64,000 nt of DNA from Microbacterium sp. MYb54 (GTDB lineage: Bacteria; Actinomycetota; Actinomycetes; Actinomycetales; Microbacteriaceae). The DNA is taken from assembly GCF_002979515.1 (NCBI RefSeq), contig NZ_PCPA01000001.1, positions 62,001-126,000 on the forward strand, given 5' to 3'. The notes under the pieces are model-generated. The model was not told the DNA's origin. It saw only the letters and a program-made list of their open reading frames with translations, and did no database searches. Made by a program: the position numbers and the translations under genes. Below, one piece after another: positions 27,220-36,397 of this stretch. Within the stretch, counting starts at the first letter, position 1. The number at the start of each line of letters is the position of its first letter.

Positions 27220-27276
27220 CGCGAGAGGTCGGAGCGGAGTCCGACGCTCTCCCACGGCTCTAGGATGGAATGCGCT

Positions 27277-27714
27277 ATGAGCTCCACCGCCCCCTCCACT
27301 CGGATGACCGGAATCGGTCGCGTCCTCGTGATCGTCTACGCCGTCATGGCGCTGGCCGCCACGGGGCGCAGCTTCGTGCAGATCGTTCGTCGGTTCGACG
27401 AGGCGCCACTCGCGTACTCGCTCTCCGCACTCGCGGCCGTCGTCTACATCCTCGCCACGCTCGCACTCGTGCTGGCTCGTCGTCGTGGTTGGTACACGGT
27501 CGCCTGGGTCGCGATCGTCTTCGAACTCACCGGAGTACTGGTCGTCGGACTGCTGAGCATCGTGATGCCCGATCTGTTCCAGCACGAGACGGTGTGGTCG
27601 CTGTTCGGCCGCGGATACCTGTTCATCCCGCTGGTCCTCCCGGTGTTCGGAATCTGGTGGCTGCGTACGCATCGGCCGGTTGAGGTCGCGCAGCCGGTCG
27701 GGGTCGACGCGTGA
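27277..27714 (+). CDS. Membrane protein upstream of ribF
   Basis: A 145-residue four-helix membrane protein. The hydrophobic segments include RVLVIVYAVMALAATG, YSLSALAAVVYILATLALVLA and FIPLVLPVFGIWWL. No known domain is recognised. ATG 27277 is preferred over ATG 27265 because TAGGAT (27261-27266) would be its -10 box. It overlaps ribF by GTGA, so translation is coupled. Confidence 0.78.
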   Translation: MSSTAPSTRMTGIGRVLVIVYAVMALAATGRSFVQIVRRFDEAPLAYSLSALAAVVYILATLALVLARRRGWYTVAWVAIVFELTGVLVVGLLSIVMPDLFQHETVWSLFGRGYLFIPLVLPVFGIWWLRTHRPVEVAQPVGVDA

Positions 27715-28661
27715 TCGTCTTCCGCAGCCCGGAGGAGGTGCCCGGCGACTTCGGACCTACTGCGGTCGCGATCGGCAAGTTCGACGGCGTACACGCGGGT
27801 CACCGCGCCGTCATCGAGCGACTGCGGCAGGCCGCCACGGCCACCGGCAGCCGATCGGTGGCCGTCACGTTCGACCGCAACCCGCTGGCGGTCATCCGCC
27901 CGGACCGGTGCCCAGAGAACGTCGTCACGGTCGACCGCAAGCTCGAGCTCCTCGGCGAGCTCGGTCTCGACGCGACGCTGGTACTGACCTTCGATGAGGA
28001 GCTCGCGGCCCGCAGCGCGGAAGACTTCGTGGTCGACATCCTCGTCGGCGCGCTCCAGGTCTCGACGGTCCTCGTGGGCGAGGACTTCCGCTTCGGCCAC
28101 AGAGGAGCGGGCACTCCGGAGCTCCTACGCGAACTCGCCCCACGCTACGGCTTCTCGGTCGAGGTCGTCGACGAGGTCTATCTCCCCGGCTCCACGCGAC
28201 GCGTGTCGTCGAGCTGGATTCGCGAGCTGTTGATGGAGGGCGATGTCGCGGCCGCGGCGAAGGCGCTCGGTCGCCTCCCCGACGTGCGTGGCGAGGTCGT
28301 GCACGGTCTGAAGCGCGGCCGGGAACTGGGGTTCCCCACCGCGAACCTCTCGACCATCGTCGATGCCTTCGTCCCGGCAGACGGCGTCTACGCGGGATGG
28401 CTCGTCGACCACGACACCGGGATCCGACACCCGTCGGCGATCTCGGTCGGCACGAACCCCACCTTCGACGATGTCCTCGTGCGGCAGGTCGAAGCACATG
28501 TGCTGGGGGAGACCGGCCTCGATCTGTACGGGCACGATGTCACGGTCGAGTTCGTGGAGCGGCTGCGGGGCATGGTCGCCTTCGAGGGCATCGACAAGCT
28601 CATGGTGCAGATGGGGGCAGACGTCACGGATGCCGCCCGGGCGCTCGGGCTGCCCTCCTAG
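27711..28661 (+). CDS. ribF: Bifunctional riboflavin kinase/FAD synthetase
   Basis: A 316-residue enzyme making FMN and then FAD. The N-terminal nucleotidyltransferase domain has AIGKFDGVHAGH and a later SSSWIR; the C-terminal kinase domain has the GFPTANL motif and YDVTVEF-like strand. The GTG start overlaps the upstream stop. The position after truB is conserved in many actinobacteria. Confidence 0.96.
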   Translation: MIVFRSPEEVPGDFGPTAVAIGKFDGVHAGHRAVIERLRQAATATGSRSVAVTFDRNPLAVIRPDRCPENVVTVDRKLELLGELGLDATLVLTFDEELAARSAEDFVVDILVGALQVSTVLVGEDFRFGHRGAGTPELLRELAPRYGFSVEVVDEVYLPGSTRRVSSSWIRELLMEGDVAAAAKALGRLPDVRGEVVHGLKRGRELGFPTANLSTIVDAFVPADGVYAGWLVDHDTGIRHPSAISVGTNPTFDDVLVRQVEAHVLGETGLDLYGHDVTVEFVERLRGMVAFEGIDKLMVQMGADVTDAARALGLPS

Positions 28662-28743
28662 CGATTCCCTCGCACGAAGACGATTCCCCGATCCGGATCG
28701 GCGGCTCGGCGTGGGCGATATCCTCGAGGCGCGTGCAATGGCA

Positions 28744-28749
28744 TAGAAT
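28744..28749 (+). promoter_or_regulatory. -10 box of the SNF2 helicase transcript
   Basis: TAGAAT gives a predicted leader of about 145 bases before ATG 28902, containing a CCGGCTCCCGCCGG-type hairpin. The leader shows no known riboswitch that I can identify. No clear -35 box. Confidence 0.5.
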
Positions 28750-28901
28750 GGAAACCGGCTCCCGCCGGTCCTCGCGCGTCCCGCGTGCTCCGGTGGGAAG
28801 AAGATCCACTGTTCGTACGGTCCTGGCTCACGCCACACGCGAACAACGAGAACGGCCGGCGGCTTCATGATGATCCCGCGGCCTTCACGCTCAGGAGGAG
28901 C

Positions 28902-31046
28902 ATGCCGACTACGGCAACCGCCGCCACGCGGCGCAAGAAGACGTCCCGTCGTGACGACGAGGCACCCCTGATCCCGATCCTCGCTCGCAAGGTGCGTGAG
29001 ATCGAGGCGAAGTCGCAGCGGGGGAAGCTCGGCCCGACGAACAGGGTGAAGTTCCAGGTGATCGCCTTCCTGGTTCGCGAAGAGCGCGCCAGGGTGAAGG
29101 CCGATGCCGAGATCGGCGATCCTGCCCGCGCCGAGCTGCTCAAGCGGCTCGACGGCGTGGCCACGATCCTCGCGAAGACGGCCGCGCGCGACACGTCGCT
29201 CATCCAGCTGCTCGAGGCGGATCAGGCCACTTCGCCTGTGGCGAAGCGCATGCGCCGCGACTGGCTGCTCGAATCCGGTGCGGAACTGGCCCCGGAAGAG
29301 CTCATCATCGCGGACGCGGCTCCCGTGCAGATCTCCACGGTTCCCGCCGCGATCGCCGAGCGGCAGGTCACTCCGCCGTCCGTCGAGTCGCGGCAGCTGG
29401 CCAACCCGTTCCTCCCACCAGACCTGACACCGCGCTCGACGGTCACCCCCCGTCGTCGCCTCGACGGCTGGGAGCTCATGGGCCCCCTTTACAAAGCCTT
29501 CGAGACGGGGGCCGGCGGATCCGCCGCATCGATGGACCTGCCGCCCGCACCGGAGTACGACCACCTCTCGCCCAAGGGCCTCGAGGTCATGGTGCATCAG
29601 TCTCGGTTCCTCGAGGCAGTGAAGGCGGGACACCGCAGTTTCCTCCTCGCCGATGAGCCGGGCCTCGGCAAGACGGCCCAGTCCGTGCTCGCCGCCTCCG
29701 TCGCAGGGGCCTATCCGCTGCTCGTCGTCGTGCCCAACGTCGTGAAGATGAACTGGGCGCGCGAGGTCGAGCGTTGGACACCGCAGCGTCGCGCGACCGT
29801 CATCCAAGGCGACGGCACCGACATCGACGCTTTCGCCGACGTGTTCATCGTGAACTACGAGATCCTCGACCGGCACATGTCGTGGCTCGCCTCGATCGGA
29901 CTGCGCGGAATGGTCGTCGACGAGGCGCACTTCATCAAAAACCTCTCGTCGCAGCGTTCGCAGAACGTGCTGTCCCTCGCCGCACAGGTGCGAGAGCGCA
30001 CTCCGGGACACGATCCCCTGATGCTCGCTCTCACCGGTACGCCTCTGATCAACGACGTCGAGGACTTCGACGCGATCTGGCGGTTCCTCGGCTGGACGAC
30101 CGGTGAGAAGCCGGGCCCCGAGCTCATGGAGAAGCTCGACGCGACCGGCTTCACGCCTGCGGACAAGGCGTTCTACCCTGAGGCGCGCGATGCCGTGATC
30201 TCGATGGGTATCGTCCGACGCAAGAAGAAGGACGTCGCCGCAGACCTCCCCGACAAGCTGATCGCCGATCTTCCGGTGCAGCTCGACGACGAGTTCGGGC
30301 GCAGCATCCGTCAGGCCGAGCGCGAGCTGGGCGAGCGGCTCGCCGCGCGCTACCGTCGCATCATCGAGGCGCGCGGAGATCGCGGGCTCGCTTCGGGCGA
30401 GATCGACGAGGACATCGTGCGTCTCGTCGCCCAGAATGAGCTCGAGGAGTCGAAGGCCGCCGGCACCGGGGGAGACAACGTCTTCACCATGGTCCGTCGC
30501 ATCGGTCAGGCCAAGGCGCCGTTGGCCGCAGACTACGCCGCCCAGCTGCAGCGCTCGGTCGGCAAGGTCGTCTTCTTCGCGAAGCACATCGACGTCATGG
30601 ACCAGGCCGAGGCGCATTTCGCGGCCGCGGGCATCCGCTCGGTGTCGATCCGAGGCGACCAGACGTCCACGACCCGCCAGCAGGCCATCGACGACTTCAA
30701 CAGCGATCCCTCGGTCGGAATCGCCGTCTGCTCGCTCACAGCGGCAGGTGTCGGCCTCAACCTGCAGGCCGCCTCGAACGTCGTGCTCGCGGAGCTGTCG
30801 TGGACCGCTGCCGAGCAGACCCAGGCGATCGACCGCGTGCACCGTATCGGTCAGGATGAGCCGGTCACCGCATGGCGCATCATCGCCGCGCACACGATCG
30901 ACACCAAGATCGCGGAGCTGATCGACCAGAAGCAGGGCCTCGCGGCGCGGGCTCTCGACGGCGAAGCGGTCGAGGATTCGGCAGCGGAGCCGGTGCAGCT
31001 GGCGGCGCTCATGCATCTGCTGCGCCAGGCGCTGGGCGCGGCATAG
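28902..31046 (+). CDS. SNF2-family DEAD/DEAH helicase
   Basis: A 714-residue ATP-driven DNA translocase. The first 200 residues are basic and of unknown fold. Walker A is DEPGLGKT (251-258), Walker B DEAH (340-343), motif III LTGTP, and the second helicase domain carries GVGLNLQAASNVV and the QAIDRVHRIGQ motif VI. It resembles annealing-helicase-like (SMARCAL1-type) single-subunit bacterial proteins. ATG 28902 follows AGGAGG with only a 3-base gap, which is short; the ORF stays open to 28785 but that part lacks any initiation site. Confidence 0.92.
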   Translation: MPTTATAATRRKKTSRRDDEAPLIPILARKVREIEAKSQRGKLGPTNRVKFQVIAFLVREERARVKADAEIGDPARAELLKRLDGVATILAKTAARDTSLIQLLEADQATSPVAKRMRRDWLLESGAELAPEELIIADAAPVQISTVPAAIAERQVTPPSVESRQLANPFLPPDLTPRSTVTPRRRLDGWELMGPLYKAFETGAGGSAASMDLPPAPEYDHLSPKGLEVMVHQSRFLEAVKAGHRSFLLADEPGLGKTAQSVLAASVAGAYPLLVVVPNVVKMNWAREVERWTPQRRATVIQGDGTDIDAFADVFIVNYEILDRHMSWLASIGLRGMVVDEAHFIKNLSSQRSQNVLSLAAQVRERTPGHDPLMLALTGTPLINDVEDFDAIWRFLGWTTGEKPGPELMEKLDATGFTPADKAFYPEARDAVISMGIVRRKKKDVAADLPDKLIADLPVQLDDEFGRSIRQAERELGERLAARYRRIIEARGDRGLASGEIDEDIVRLVAQNELEESKAAGTGGDNVFTMVRRIGQAKAPLAADYAAQLQRSVGKVVFFAKHIDVMDQAEAHFAAAGIRSVSIRGDQTSTTRQQAIDDFNSDPSVGIAVCSLTAAGVGLNLQAASNVVLAELSWTAAEQTQAIDRVHRIGQDEPVTAWRIIAAHTIDTKIAELIDQKQGLAARALDGEAVEDSAAEPVQLAALMHLLRQALGAA

Positions 31047-31072
31047 CCGTCAAGAACCGAGGTTCTTAACGG
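31047..31072 (+). terminator. Inverted repeat after the helicase gene
   Basis: CCGT-C-AAGAACC pairs around GA with GGTTCTT-A-ACGG, directly after the stop. It may be a terminator or an operator dyad. The rest of the 203-bp gap holds a weak TAGTGT (31187-31192) as a possible pfkA -10. Confidence 0.55.
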
Positions 31073-31249
31073 CCAGATCGGCGCAGTGTCGTGCGAGATC
31101 GGGAAGTTCGTCGACATGGGTGATCCGAGTCGTCAAGATCGAGGGTTTTCGTCTGCTTCGAATGGCGCCCGGGTACGCCGGGGCACTAGTGTCGATCGAA
31201 GGCAGCGTCGCCTTTTCCCCCCATCTCCCGAACGTCTGAAGGCACCAGC

Positions 31250-32278
31250 ATGAAGATCGGCATCCTGACGAGCGGCGGCGACTGCCCCGGCCTCAACGCG
31301 GTCATCCGCGGCATCGTGCTCAAGGGCACGACGGCATACGACCTGGAGTTCGTCGGCATCCGCGACGGATGGCGGGGCCTCGTCGACGGCGACTTCATGC
31401 CGCTGACCCGCCACGAGGTGAAGGGGCTGTCGAAGGTCGGCGGCACGATCCTCGGCACCAGCCGCACGAACCCGTATGAGGGTGCGCGCGGGGGAGCGGA
31501 GAACATCGCCAAGACCCTCTACGGGCACAAGATCGACGGCATCATCGCGATCGGCGGCGAGGGCACTCTCGCAGCGGCAGACCGCCTCGCGAAGGACGGC
31601 ATCAACGTCATCGGCGTCCCCAAGACGATCGACAACGACCTGCAGGCGACGGACTACTCGTTCGGCTTCGACACTGCAGTGAACATCGCAACGGACGCGA
31701 TGGATCGACTCCGCACGACCGGCGACTCCCATCAGCGTTGCATGGTGGCCGAGGTCATGGGCCGACACGTCGGCTGGATCGCGCTGCATGCCGGAATGGC
31801 TGCCGGCGCGCATGTCATCTGCATCCCCGAGGTGCCGATGTCGATCGGTGACATCACAGAGCTCGTCACCAGCGCTCATGACCGCGGCCGCGCGCCTCTG
31901 GTCGTCGTCTCCGAGGGGTTCAAGCTCCTCGGAATGGACGAGGCATACAGCGACAAGGGTCTCGACGCCTTCAACCGGCCTCGCCTCGGCGGGATCGGCG
32001 ACCTGTTGGCTCCGGAGATCGAGCGCATCACCGGCATCGAGACGCGGGCGACCATCCTCGGACACATTCAGCGCGGAGGCTCCCCCTCAGCGTTCGACCG
32101 GGTTCTCGCGACGCGACTGGGTCTGCACGCGGCAGACGCGATCGTCGACGGCGCGTGGGGCCAGATGGTGGCGATGCAGGGGACCGATATCGTCCGGGTG
32201 CCGTTCGCAGACGCGCTCGGCGAGCTGAACACCGTGCCGCGCTACCGCTACGACGAGGCCGCTGCGCTCTTCGGCTGA
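31250..32278 (+). CDS. pfkA: ATP-dependent 6-phosphofructokinase
   Basis: A 342-residue glycolytic kinase phosphorylating fructose 6-phosphate. Visible: GGDCPG (9-14), GGEGT (102-106), PKTIDND with K125, and MGRHVGWIALHAG. Glycine at the E. coli-104 position together with lysine at the 124 position fits the actinobacterial group III enzymes that use ATP; PPi-dependent enzymes have aspartate at the first site. SD GAAGG lies upstream of the ATG. Confidence 0.96.
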   Translation: MKIGILTSGGDCPGLNAVIRGIVLKGTTAYDLEFVGIRDGWRGLVDGDFMPLTRHEVKGLSKVGGTILGTSRTNPYEGARGGAENIAKTLYGHKIDGIIAIGGEGTLAAADRLAKDGINVIGVPKTIDNDLQATDYSFGFDTAVNIATDAMDRLRTTGDSHQRCMVAEVMGRHVGWIALHAGMAAGAHVICIPEVPMSIGDITELVTSAHDRGRAPLVVVSEGFKLLGMDEAYSDKGLDAFNRPRLGGIGDLLAPEIERITGIETRATILGHIQRGGSPSAFDRVLATRLGLHAADAIVDGAWGQMVAMQGTDIVRVPFADALGELNTVPRYRYDEAAALFG

Positions 32279-32312
32279 GCCTGCCGTCTCGCCGGGTTCA
32301 GGCGATCACGCA

Positions 32313-32368
32313 GGATCAGGCGATCTCATGGCGAGACCGCCTGATCCGGCGCGCGGCTCACGCCGCGC
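32313..32368. terminator. Double hairpin between convergent pfkA and oligopeptidase genes
   Basis: GGATCAGGCG near 32313 pairs with CGCCTGATCC ending at 32347. A second hairpin, GCGCGGC/GCCGCGC, lies at 32351-32368. No T-tract. Confidence 0.7.
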
Positions 32369-32370
32369 GA

Positions 32371-34470
32371 TCACTCCGCGGCGAGGCCGAGCGTGTCGAG
32401 CAGCCAGGCGAGCTCGAAAGCCCGCTCCTTCCAGGAGTTGTAACGTCCGCTCACACCGCCGTGCCCCGCGACCATCTCGCACTTGAGGAGCACGTCAGAT
32501 GCTCCGGCCTCGCGCAGGCGCGCGACCCACTTCGCCGGCTCGACATACAGGACGCGAGTGTCGTTGAGCGACGTCACGGCGAGGATCCGCGGGTACTCGA
32601 CGCCGTCTCGCACATTCTCATACGGGGTGTATGACTTCATGTACGCGTAGACATCCGCGTCGTGGAGAGGATCGCCCCACTCATCCCACTCGATCACCGT
32701 CAACGGCAGCGACGGATCGAGGATCGTCGTCAGCGCATCCACGAACGGCACGCCGGCGAGGATGCCCGCGAAGAGCTCGGGGGCGAGGTTCGCCACAGCC
32801 CCCATCAGCAGGCCACCCGCGCTCCCGCCCTCGGCCACCATCCGGGACGGCGTCGTCACGCCTGCGGCGACCAGGTGCTCGCCGCAGGAGACGAAGTCGG
32901 TGAAGGTGTTGCGCTTGTTGAGGAGCTTGCCGTCCTCGTACCACTGGCGGCCCATCTCGCCGCCTCCGCGCACGTGCGCGACGGCGAAGATCACGCCCCG
33001 GTCCAACTCGGAGAGGCGAGCGACCGAGAACCCCGGATCGATCGAGTGCTCGTACGAGCCGTATCCGTACAGGTGCACCGGGCGCGCTTCCGCACCAGGC
33101 TCACCGAACGAGCGCTTCCAGACCAGCGAGATCGGGACCTGAACGCCGTCGGACGCGGTCGCCCACTCGCGTCGCTGGTCGTACTCTGCCGGGTCGTAGC
33201 CGCCCAGGACGGGAACCTGCTTGCGCAGCACCAGCTCGCGGCTGGCGAGGTCGAGGTCGTACACGGTCCCCGGTGTGACGAACGAGGTGTAGCCGAGACG
33301 CAGGAACGGGGAGTGCCACTCCGGGTTCCCGCTCACCCCGGCCGAGTACAGCGGCTCAGCGAAGGCGATCTCATCGACGGCGTCGGAGGCGTAGTCGAGC
33401 AGCCCCACGCGCTCCAGCCCTTCACTGCGGTACTCCACGGTCGCGAAGTCGCGGAACGCGTCCACGCCGAGCAGACGCCTCCCCTGCTCGTGGGCGAGCA
33501 CCACGTGCCGTTCGCCCTGCGGGTCGGATGCCGACACCGAGACGAGCTCGAAATCGAGCGCCTCGTCGTTGTGCAGCACGAGCAGCCGGTCTTCGCCGTC
33601 CACGACGGCATGTTCGATCGAGTACTCGATGCCCTCGCGGCGTGGCCAGACGAGTCGGGGTTCCGCTGTGAGGTCGCCCGTCAGGTCGACGAGGTACTCC
33701 TCGCTCGTGATGCTCGAGCCGACGCCGATGACCAGGTATCGGCGGCTGCGGGTGATCCCGGCGCCGAGCCAGAACTTCTCGTCAGGCTCGTGGAAGAGCT
33801 TGATGTCGTCCGACACCGCAGTGCCGAGGCGATGCAGCCACAGGGTGTCGGGGCGCCAGGCCTCGTCGCGGGTCGTGTAGATCACCCCGGTGCCGTCCGG
33901 GGTGAAGAAGGAGCCGCCCGTGTTCGGGATCTCGTCCTCGAGGGTCGTGCCCGTGGCGAGGTTGCGCACACGGACGGTGTACAGCTCGTCGCCCTCGAAG
34001 TCGGTCGACCAGAGCAGCTTCGTCGCATCGTCAGAGGTGTCGAATGCGCCGAGCGAGAAGAACTCGTGTCCTTCCGATTCGATGTTCCCGTCGAGGAGGA
34101 CGACCTCACCGGGAACCGGGACGCCGGGTTCGAGACGCGGGGGAGTCCAGTCGTCGGGCTCGGCGGCGGCGCGGCAGTGAATGCCGTACTGCGCGCCTTC
34201 TTCGGTGCGGCTGTAGTACCACCAGTCGCCACGGCGGGTGGGGACGGAGAGATCTGTCTCCTGCACACGGCCCTTGATCTCCTCGAACAGCCGCTCCCGC
34301 AGGTCCGCGAGGTGGGCGGTCTCCGCATCGGTGTGGGCGTTCTCCGCCTTGAGATGGGCGATGACCTCGTCCGACTCCTTGGCTCGAAGCCACTCGTAGG
34401 GATCGTCGAACGTGTCACCGTGGTGGGTGCGGAGTGTCGAGCGTCGGTCGGCGGCAGGAGCGTCAGTCAC
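32371..34470 (-). CDS. Prolyl oligopeptidase family peptidase (oligopeptidase B-like, S9A)
   Basis: A 699-residue cytosolic serine peptidase. A seven-bladed propeller (about 75-400) precedes the alpha/beta-hydrolase domain. The catalytic triad is S550 in GGSAGG, D637 in SLNDTRV and H670 in AGHGG. The acidic WEEWGDP-like stretch (EWDEWGDP) near 595 resembles the S1/S2 basic-residue pocket of oligopeptidase B, so cleavage after Arg/Lys is likely. Start GTG 34470 is leaderless behind TAGCGT. Confidence 0.93.
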   Translation of the reverse strand: MTDAPAADRRSTLRTHHGDTFDDPYEWLRAKESDEVIAHLKAENAHTDAETAHLADLRERLFEEIKGRVQETDLSVPTRRGDWWYYSRTEEGAQYGIHCRAAAEPDDWTPPRLEPGVPVPGEVVLLDGNIESEGHEFFSLGAFDTSDDATKLLWSTDFEGDELYTVRVRNLATGTTLEDEIPNTGGSFFTPDGTGVIYTTRDEAWRPDTLWLHRLGTAVSDDIKLFHEPDEKFWLGAGITRSRRYLVIGVGSSITSEEYLVDLTGDLTAEPRLVWPRREGIEYSIEHAVVDGEDRLLVLHNDEALDFELVSVSASDPQGERHVVLAHEQGRRLLGVDAFRDFATVEYRSEGLERVGLLDYASDAVDEIAFAEPLYSAGVSGNPEWHSPFLRLGYTSFVTPGTVYDLDLASRELVLRKQVPVLGGYDPAEYDQRREWATASDGVQVPISLVWKRSFGEPGAEARPVHLYGYGSYEHSIDPGFSVARLSELDRGVIFAVAHVRGGGEMGRQWYEDGKLLNKRNTFTDFVSCGEHLVAAGVTTPSRMVAEGGSAGGLLMGAVANLAPELFAGILAGVPFVDALTTILDPSLPLTVIEWDEWGDPLHDADVYAYMKSYTPYENVRDGVEYPRILAVTSLNDTRVLYVEPAKWVARLREAGASDVLLKCEMVAGHGGVSGRYNSWKERAFELAWLLDTLGLAAE

Positions 34471-34476
34471 CGTCTC

Positions 34477-34482
34477 ACGCTA
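34477..34482 (-). promoter_or_regulatory. Leaderless promoter of the oligopeptidase gene
   Basis: TAGCGT on the minus strand, six bases before GTG 34470. Confidence 0.6.
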
Positions 34483-34534
34483 TCCCAGGTCGAGTTGACC
34501 GGCACGGGGGAGGGTGGGAGGATCTACCGGGGCC

Positions 34535-34574
34535 GGTTAACGGAAGTCAAACCCACGGTGAACTCTTCGTTCAT
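34535..34574 (+). promoter_or_regulatory. PhoP/RegX3-like direct repeat before the phosphate transporter
   Basis: Heptamers GGTTAAC (34535), GTCAAAC (34546), GGTGAAC (34557) and CGTTCAT (34568) recur every 11 bp. GGTGAAC is the exact reverse complement of GTTCACC, the half-site of phosphate response regulators in mycobacteria and Streptomyces. A separate 9-bp tandem (ATCACGTCG twice, 34573-34590) follows. Confidence 0.55.
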
Positions 34575-34626
34575 CACGTCGATCACGTCGGCATCTCCTT
34601 CCTCCTCAAACGACCGAAAGCGAACG

Positions 34627-36006
34627 GTGGAAACCGCAGCCCTCATCGTCGTGCTTGTCATCGCGCTGGCACTCTTCTTCGACTTCACCAACGGCTTTCA
34701 CGACACGGCGAATGCCATGGCGACGCCGATCGCCACCGGCGCGCTGAAACCCAAGACGGCCGTCCTGCTCGCCGCAGTGCTAAACCTCGTCGGCGCGTTC
34801 TTGTCGACCGAGGTCTCAAAGACCATCTCCGGCGGCATCATCCGTGAAGACGCGATCATCTCCGCTGGAGCCGATCTCTTCCTTTCATTGATCTTCGCCG
34901 GCCTGATCGGCGCGATCACCTGGAACATGCTGACCTGGCTCCTGGGGCTCCCCTCGAGTTCCTCGCACGCGCTCTTCGGCGGACTCATCGGCGCGACGCT
35001 CGTCGGCTCGGGCCTCGGTGGCATCGACTTCGGCATGGTGCTCTCGAAGATCGTGCTCCCTGCCCTGATCGCCCCCGTCACAGCGGGTCTGATCGCCTTC
35101 GCAGCGACCAAGATCGCCTACTCAGTCACCCGTCGCTACGACGGCAAGCCCGACGGCCGCGATGGGTTCCGCTGGGGGCAGATCTTCACGTCGTCCCTGG
35201 TCGCCCTCGCCCACGGCACCAATGACGCGCAGAAGACCATGGGTGTGATCACGCTCGCGATGATCACGATCGGCTGGCAGTCCGGAGCGCACCACGAGCC
35301 CGAGCTCTGGGTCATCATCGCCTGCGCGTTCACGATCGCGCTCGGCACCTACCTCGGCGGCTGGCGCATCATCCGCACCCTCGGCAAGGGGCTGACCGAC
35401 GTCAAGCCCGCGCAGGGCTTCGCGGCCGAGAGCTCGACGGCGGCGACCATCCTCGCCTCCAGCGCCCTCGGTTTCGCTCTCTCGACGACGCAGGTCGCCT
35501 CGGGTTCGGTCATCGGCTCCGGACTCGGTCGCCGCGGCTCCACGGTGCGCTGGCGGACCGCGGGTCGCATCGGCATCGGTTGGCTGCTCACGCTTCCCGC
35601 GGCGGGTGGAGTCGGCGCACTCGCCGCTCTGCTGGTCGTCTGGCTCGGCAACTGGGGCGTCGCAATCGATGCGGTCATCGCCGTCCTGATCATCCTCGGC
35701 CTGTTCATGCGTTCTCGCCGGAACGCCGTCACCCCCGCGAACGCGATGAGCGACGTCGCCGAGTCGGGGCGGGCCATCGAGCATCCGGACACTCCGCCCC
35801 CGACGCGCCGGCAGCAGCGAATCGAGCACGCCAAGGCCGAGGCCAGGGCGCGCGCCGAAGCGCGCGAGAAGGCGAAGGCTCAGGCGAAGAAGGATGCCGA
35901 GGCCAAGGCGAAGAAGAAGGCTCAGGCGAAGGCCGGTGCCGGAGCGTCGAAGTCCGCGGCGTCGTCGAAGAAGTCGGACTCTGACCGGAACGGGGAGTCG
36001 AAATGA
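34627..36006 (+). CDS. pitA: Inorganic phosphate transporter, PiT family
   Basis: A 459-residue metal-phosphate/H+ symporter with about ten membrane helices. Both family signatures are present: FDFTNGFHDTANAMA near the N-terminus and ALAHGTNDAQKTMGVI in the second half. The C-terminal 75 residues are an unusual Lys/Ala/Glu-rich cytosolic helix (AEARARAEAREKAKAQAKK). The start is GTG 34627, matching the usual PiT N-terminus; the upstream ORF is antisense shadow. The next gene overlaps by ATGA and encodes a small membrane protein, probably a partner. Confidence 0.93.
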   Translation: METAALIVVLVIALALFFDFTNGFHDTANAMATPIATGALKPKTAVLLAAVLNLVGAFLSTEVSKTISGGIIREDAIISAGADLFLSLIFAGLIGAITWNMLTWLLGLPSSSSHALFGGLIGATLVGSGLGGIDFGMVLSKIVLPALIAPVTAGLIAFAATKIAYSVTRRYDGKPDGRDGFRWGQIFTSSLVALAHGTNDAQKTMGVITLAMITIGWQSGAHHEPELWVIIACAFTIALGTYLGGWRIIRTLGKGLTDVKPAQGFAAESSTAATILASSALGFALSTTQVASGSVIGSGLGRRGSTVRWRTAGRIGIGWLLTLPAAGGVGALAALLVVWLGNWGVAIDAVIAVLIILGLFMRSRRNAVTPANAMSDVAESGRAIEHPDTPPPTRRQQRIEHAKAEARARAEAREKAKAQAKKDAEAKAKKKAQAKAGAGASKSAASSKKSDSDRNGESK

Positions 36007-36338
36007 ACGTCGTCATCGACTGGGTCGCGTTCCTGCAGGTGTTCCTGGCCGCGCTCGTCGGCGCCACCGCCATCGTCACCTTCTACTCGCTCGGTCTGCG
36101 TCTGCTCGTGCGAAGCGGCCGTGCCCCGGTGGTGAGTCCTGCGGAGTTCACCGATGCGATCACGGTGATCACCGAGAAGGAGCTCAAGCGCGCTGAGAAG
36201 CAAGCGGCGAAGGCCGCGCGCAAGAGCCCGTTGACCGAAGGACAGAAGTCGCTCGCGCTCGTCGGAGCCTATGGATGCTTCGCGCTCTGCGCCGCCGCGG
36301 TGGTCGGTGGCATCCTGTTCCTCGTCGTCGGCCACTGA
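36003..36338 (+). CDS. Small two-helix membrane protein coupled to pitA
   Basis: A 111-residue protein with one membrane helix at each end (about 8-35 and 85-108) and a cytosolic Lys/Ala-rich middle (EKELKRAEKQAAKAARKS). Not a known enzyme. The ATGA overlap with pitA and the similar charged helix in PitA's tail suggest that the two proteins interact, perhaps as a transporter accessory; this is inference. Confidence 0.8.
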   Translation: MNVVIDWVAFLQVFLAALVGATAIVTFYSLGLRLLVRSGRAPVVSPAEFTDAITVITEKELKRAEKQAAKAARKSPLTEGQKSLALVGAYGCFALCAAAVVGGILFLVVGH

Positions 36339-36385
36339 GGCCGCGAGGCCGGAAGGTTCCGGTCGTCGAGGTCGGCACCGCCGCA

Positions 36386-36391
36386 TAGGCT
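36386..36391 (+). promoter_or_regulatory. Leaderless promoter of the phosphodiesterase gene
   Basis: TAGGCT, six bases before ATG 36398. A CCGGAAGGTTCCGG palindrome lies at 36349-36362. Confidence 0.6.
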
Positions 36392-36397
36392 GATGCC

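Noticed and set aside
28125..31016. 963-residue minus-strand ORF opposite the helicase gene.
   Set aside because: It is a high-GC shadow with no recognisable domain or initiation site; the plus frame is clearly the helicase.
34573..34590. Tandem ATCACGTCG repeat before pitA.
   Set aside because: Only two copies; too short to claim as a separate element.
32662..34626. In-frame extension of pitA to an 1114-residue protein.
   Set aside because: The extra part is antisense to the oligopeptidase gene; the PiT N-terminus begins at 34627.
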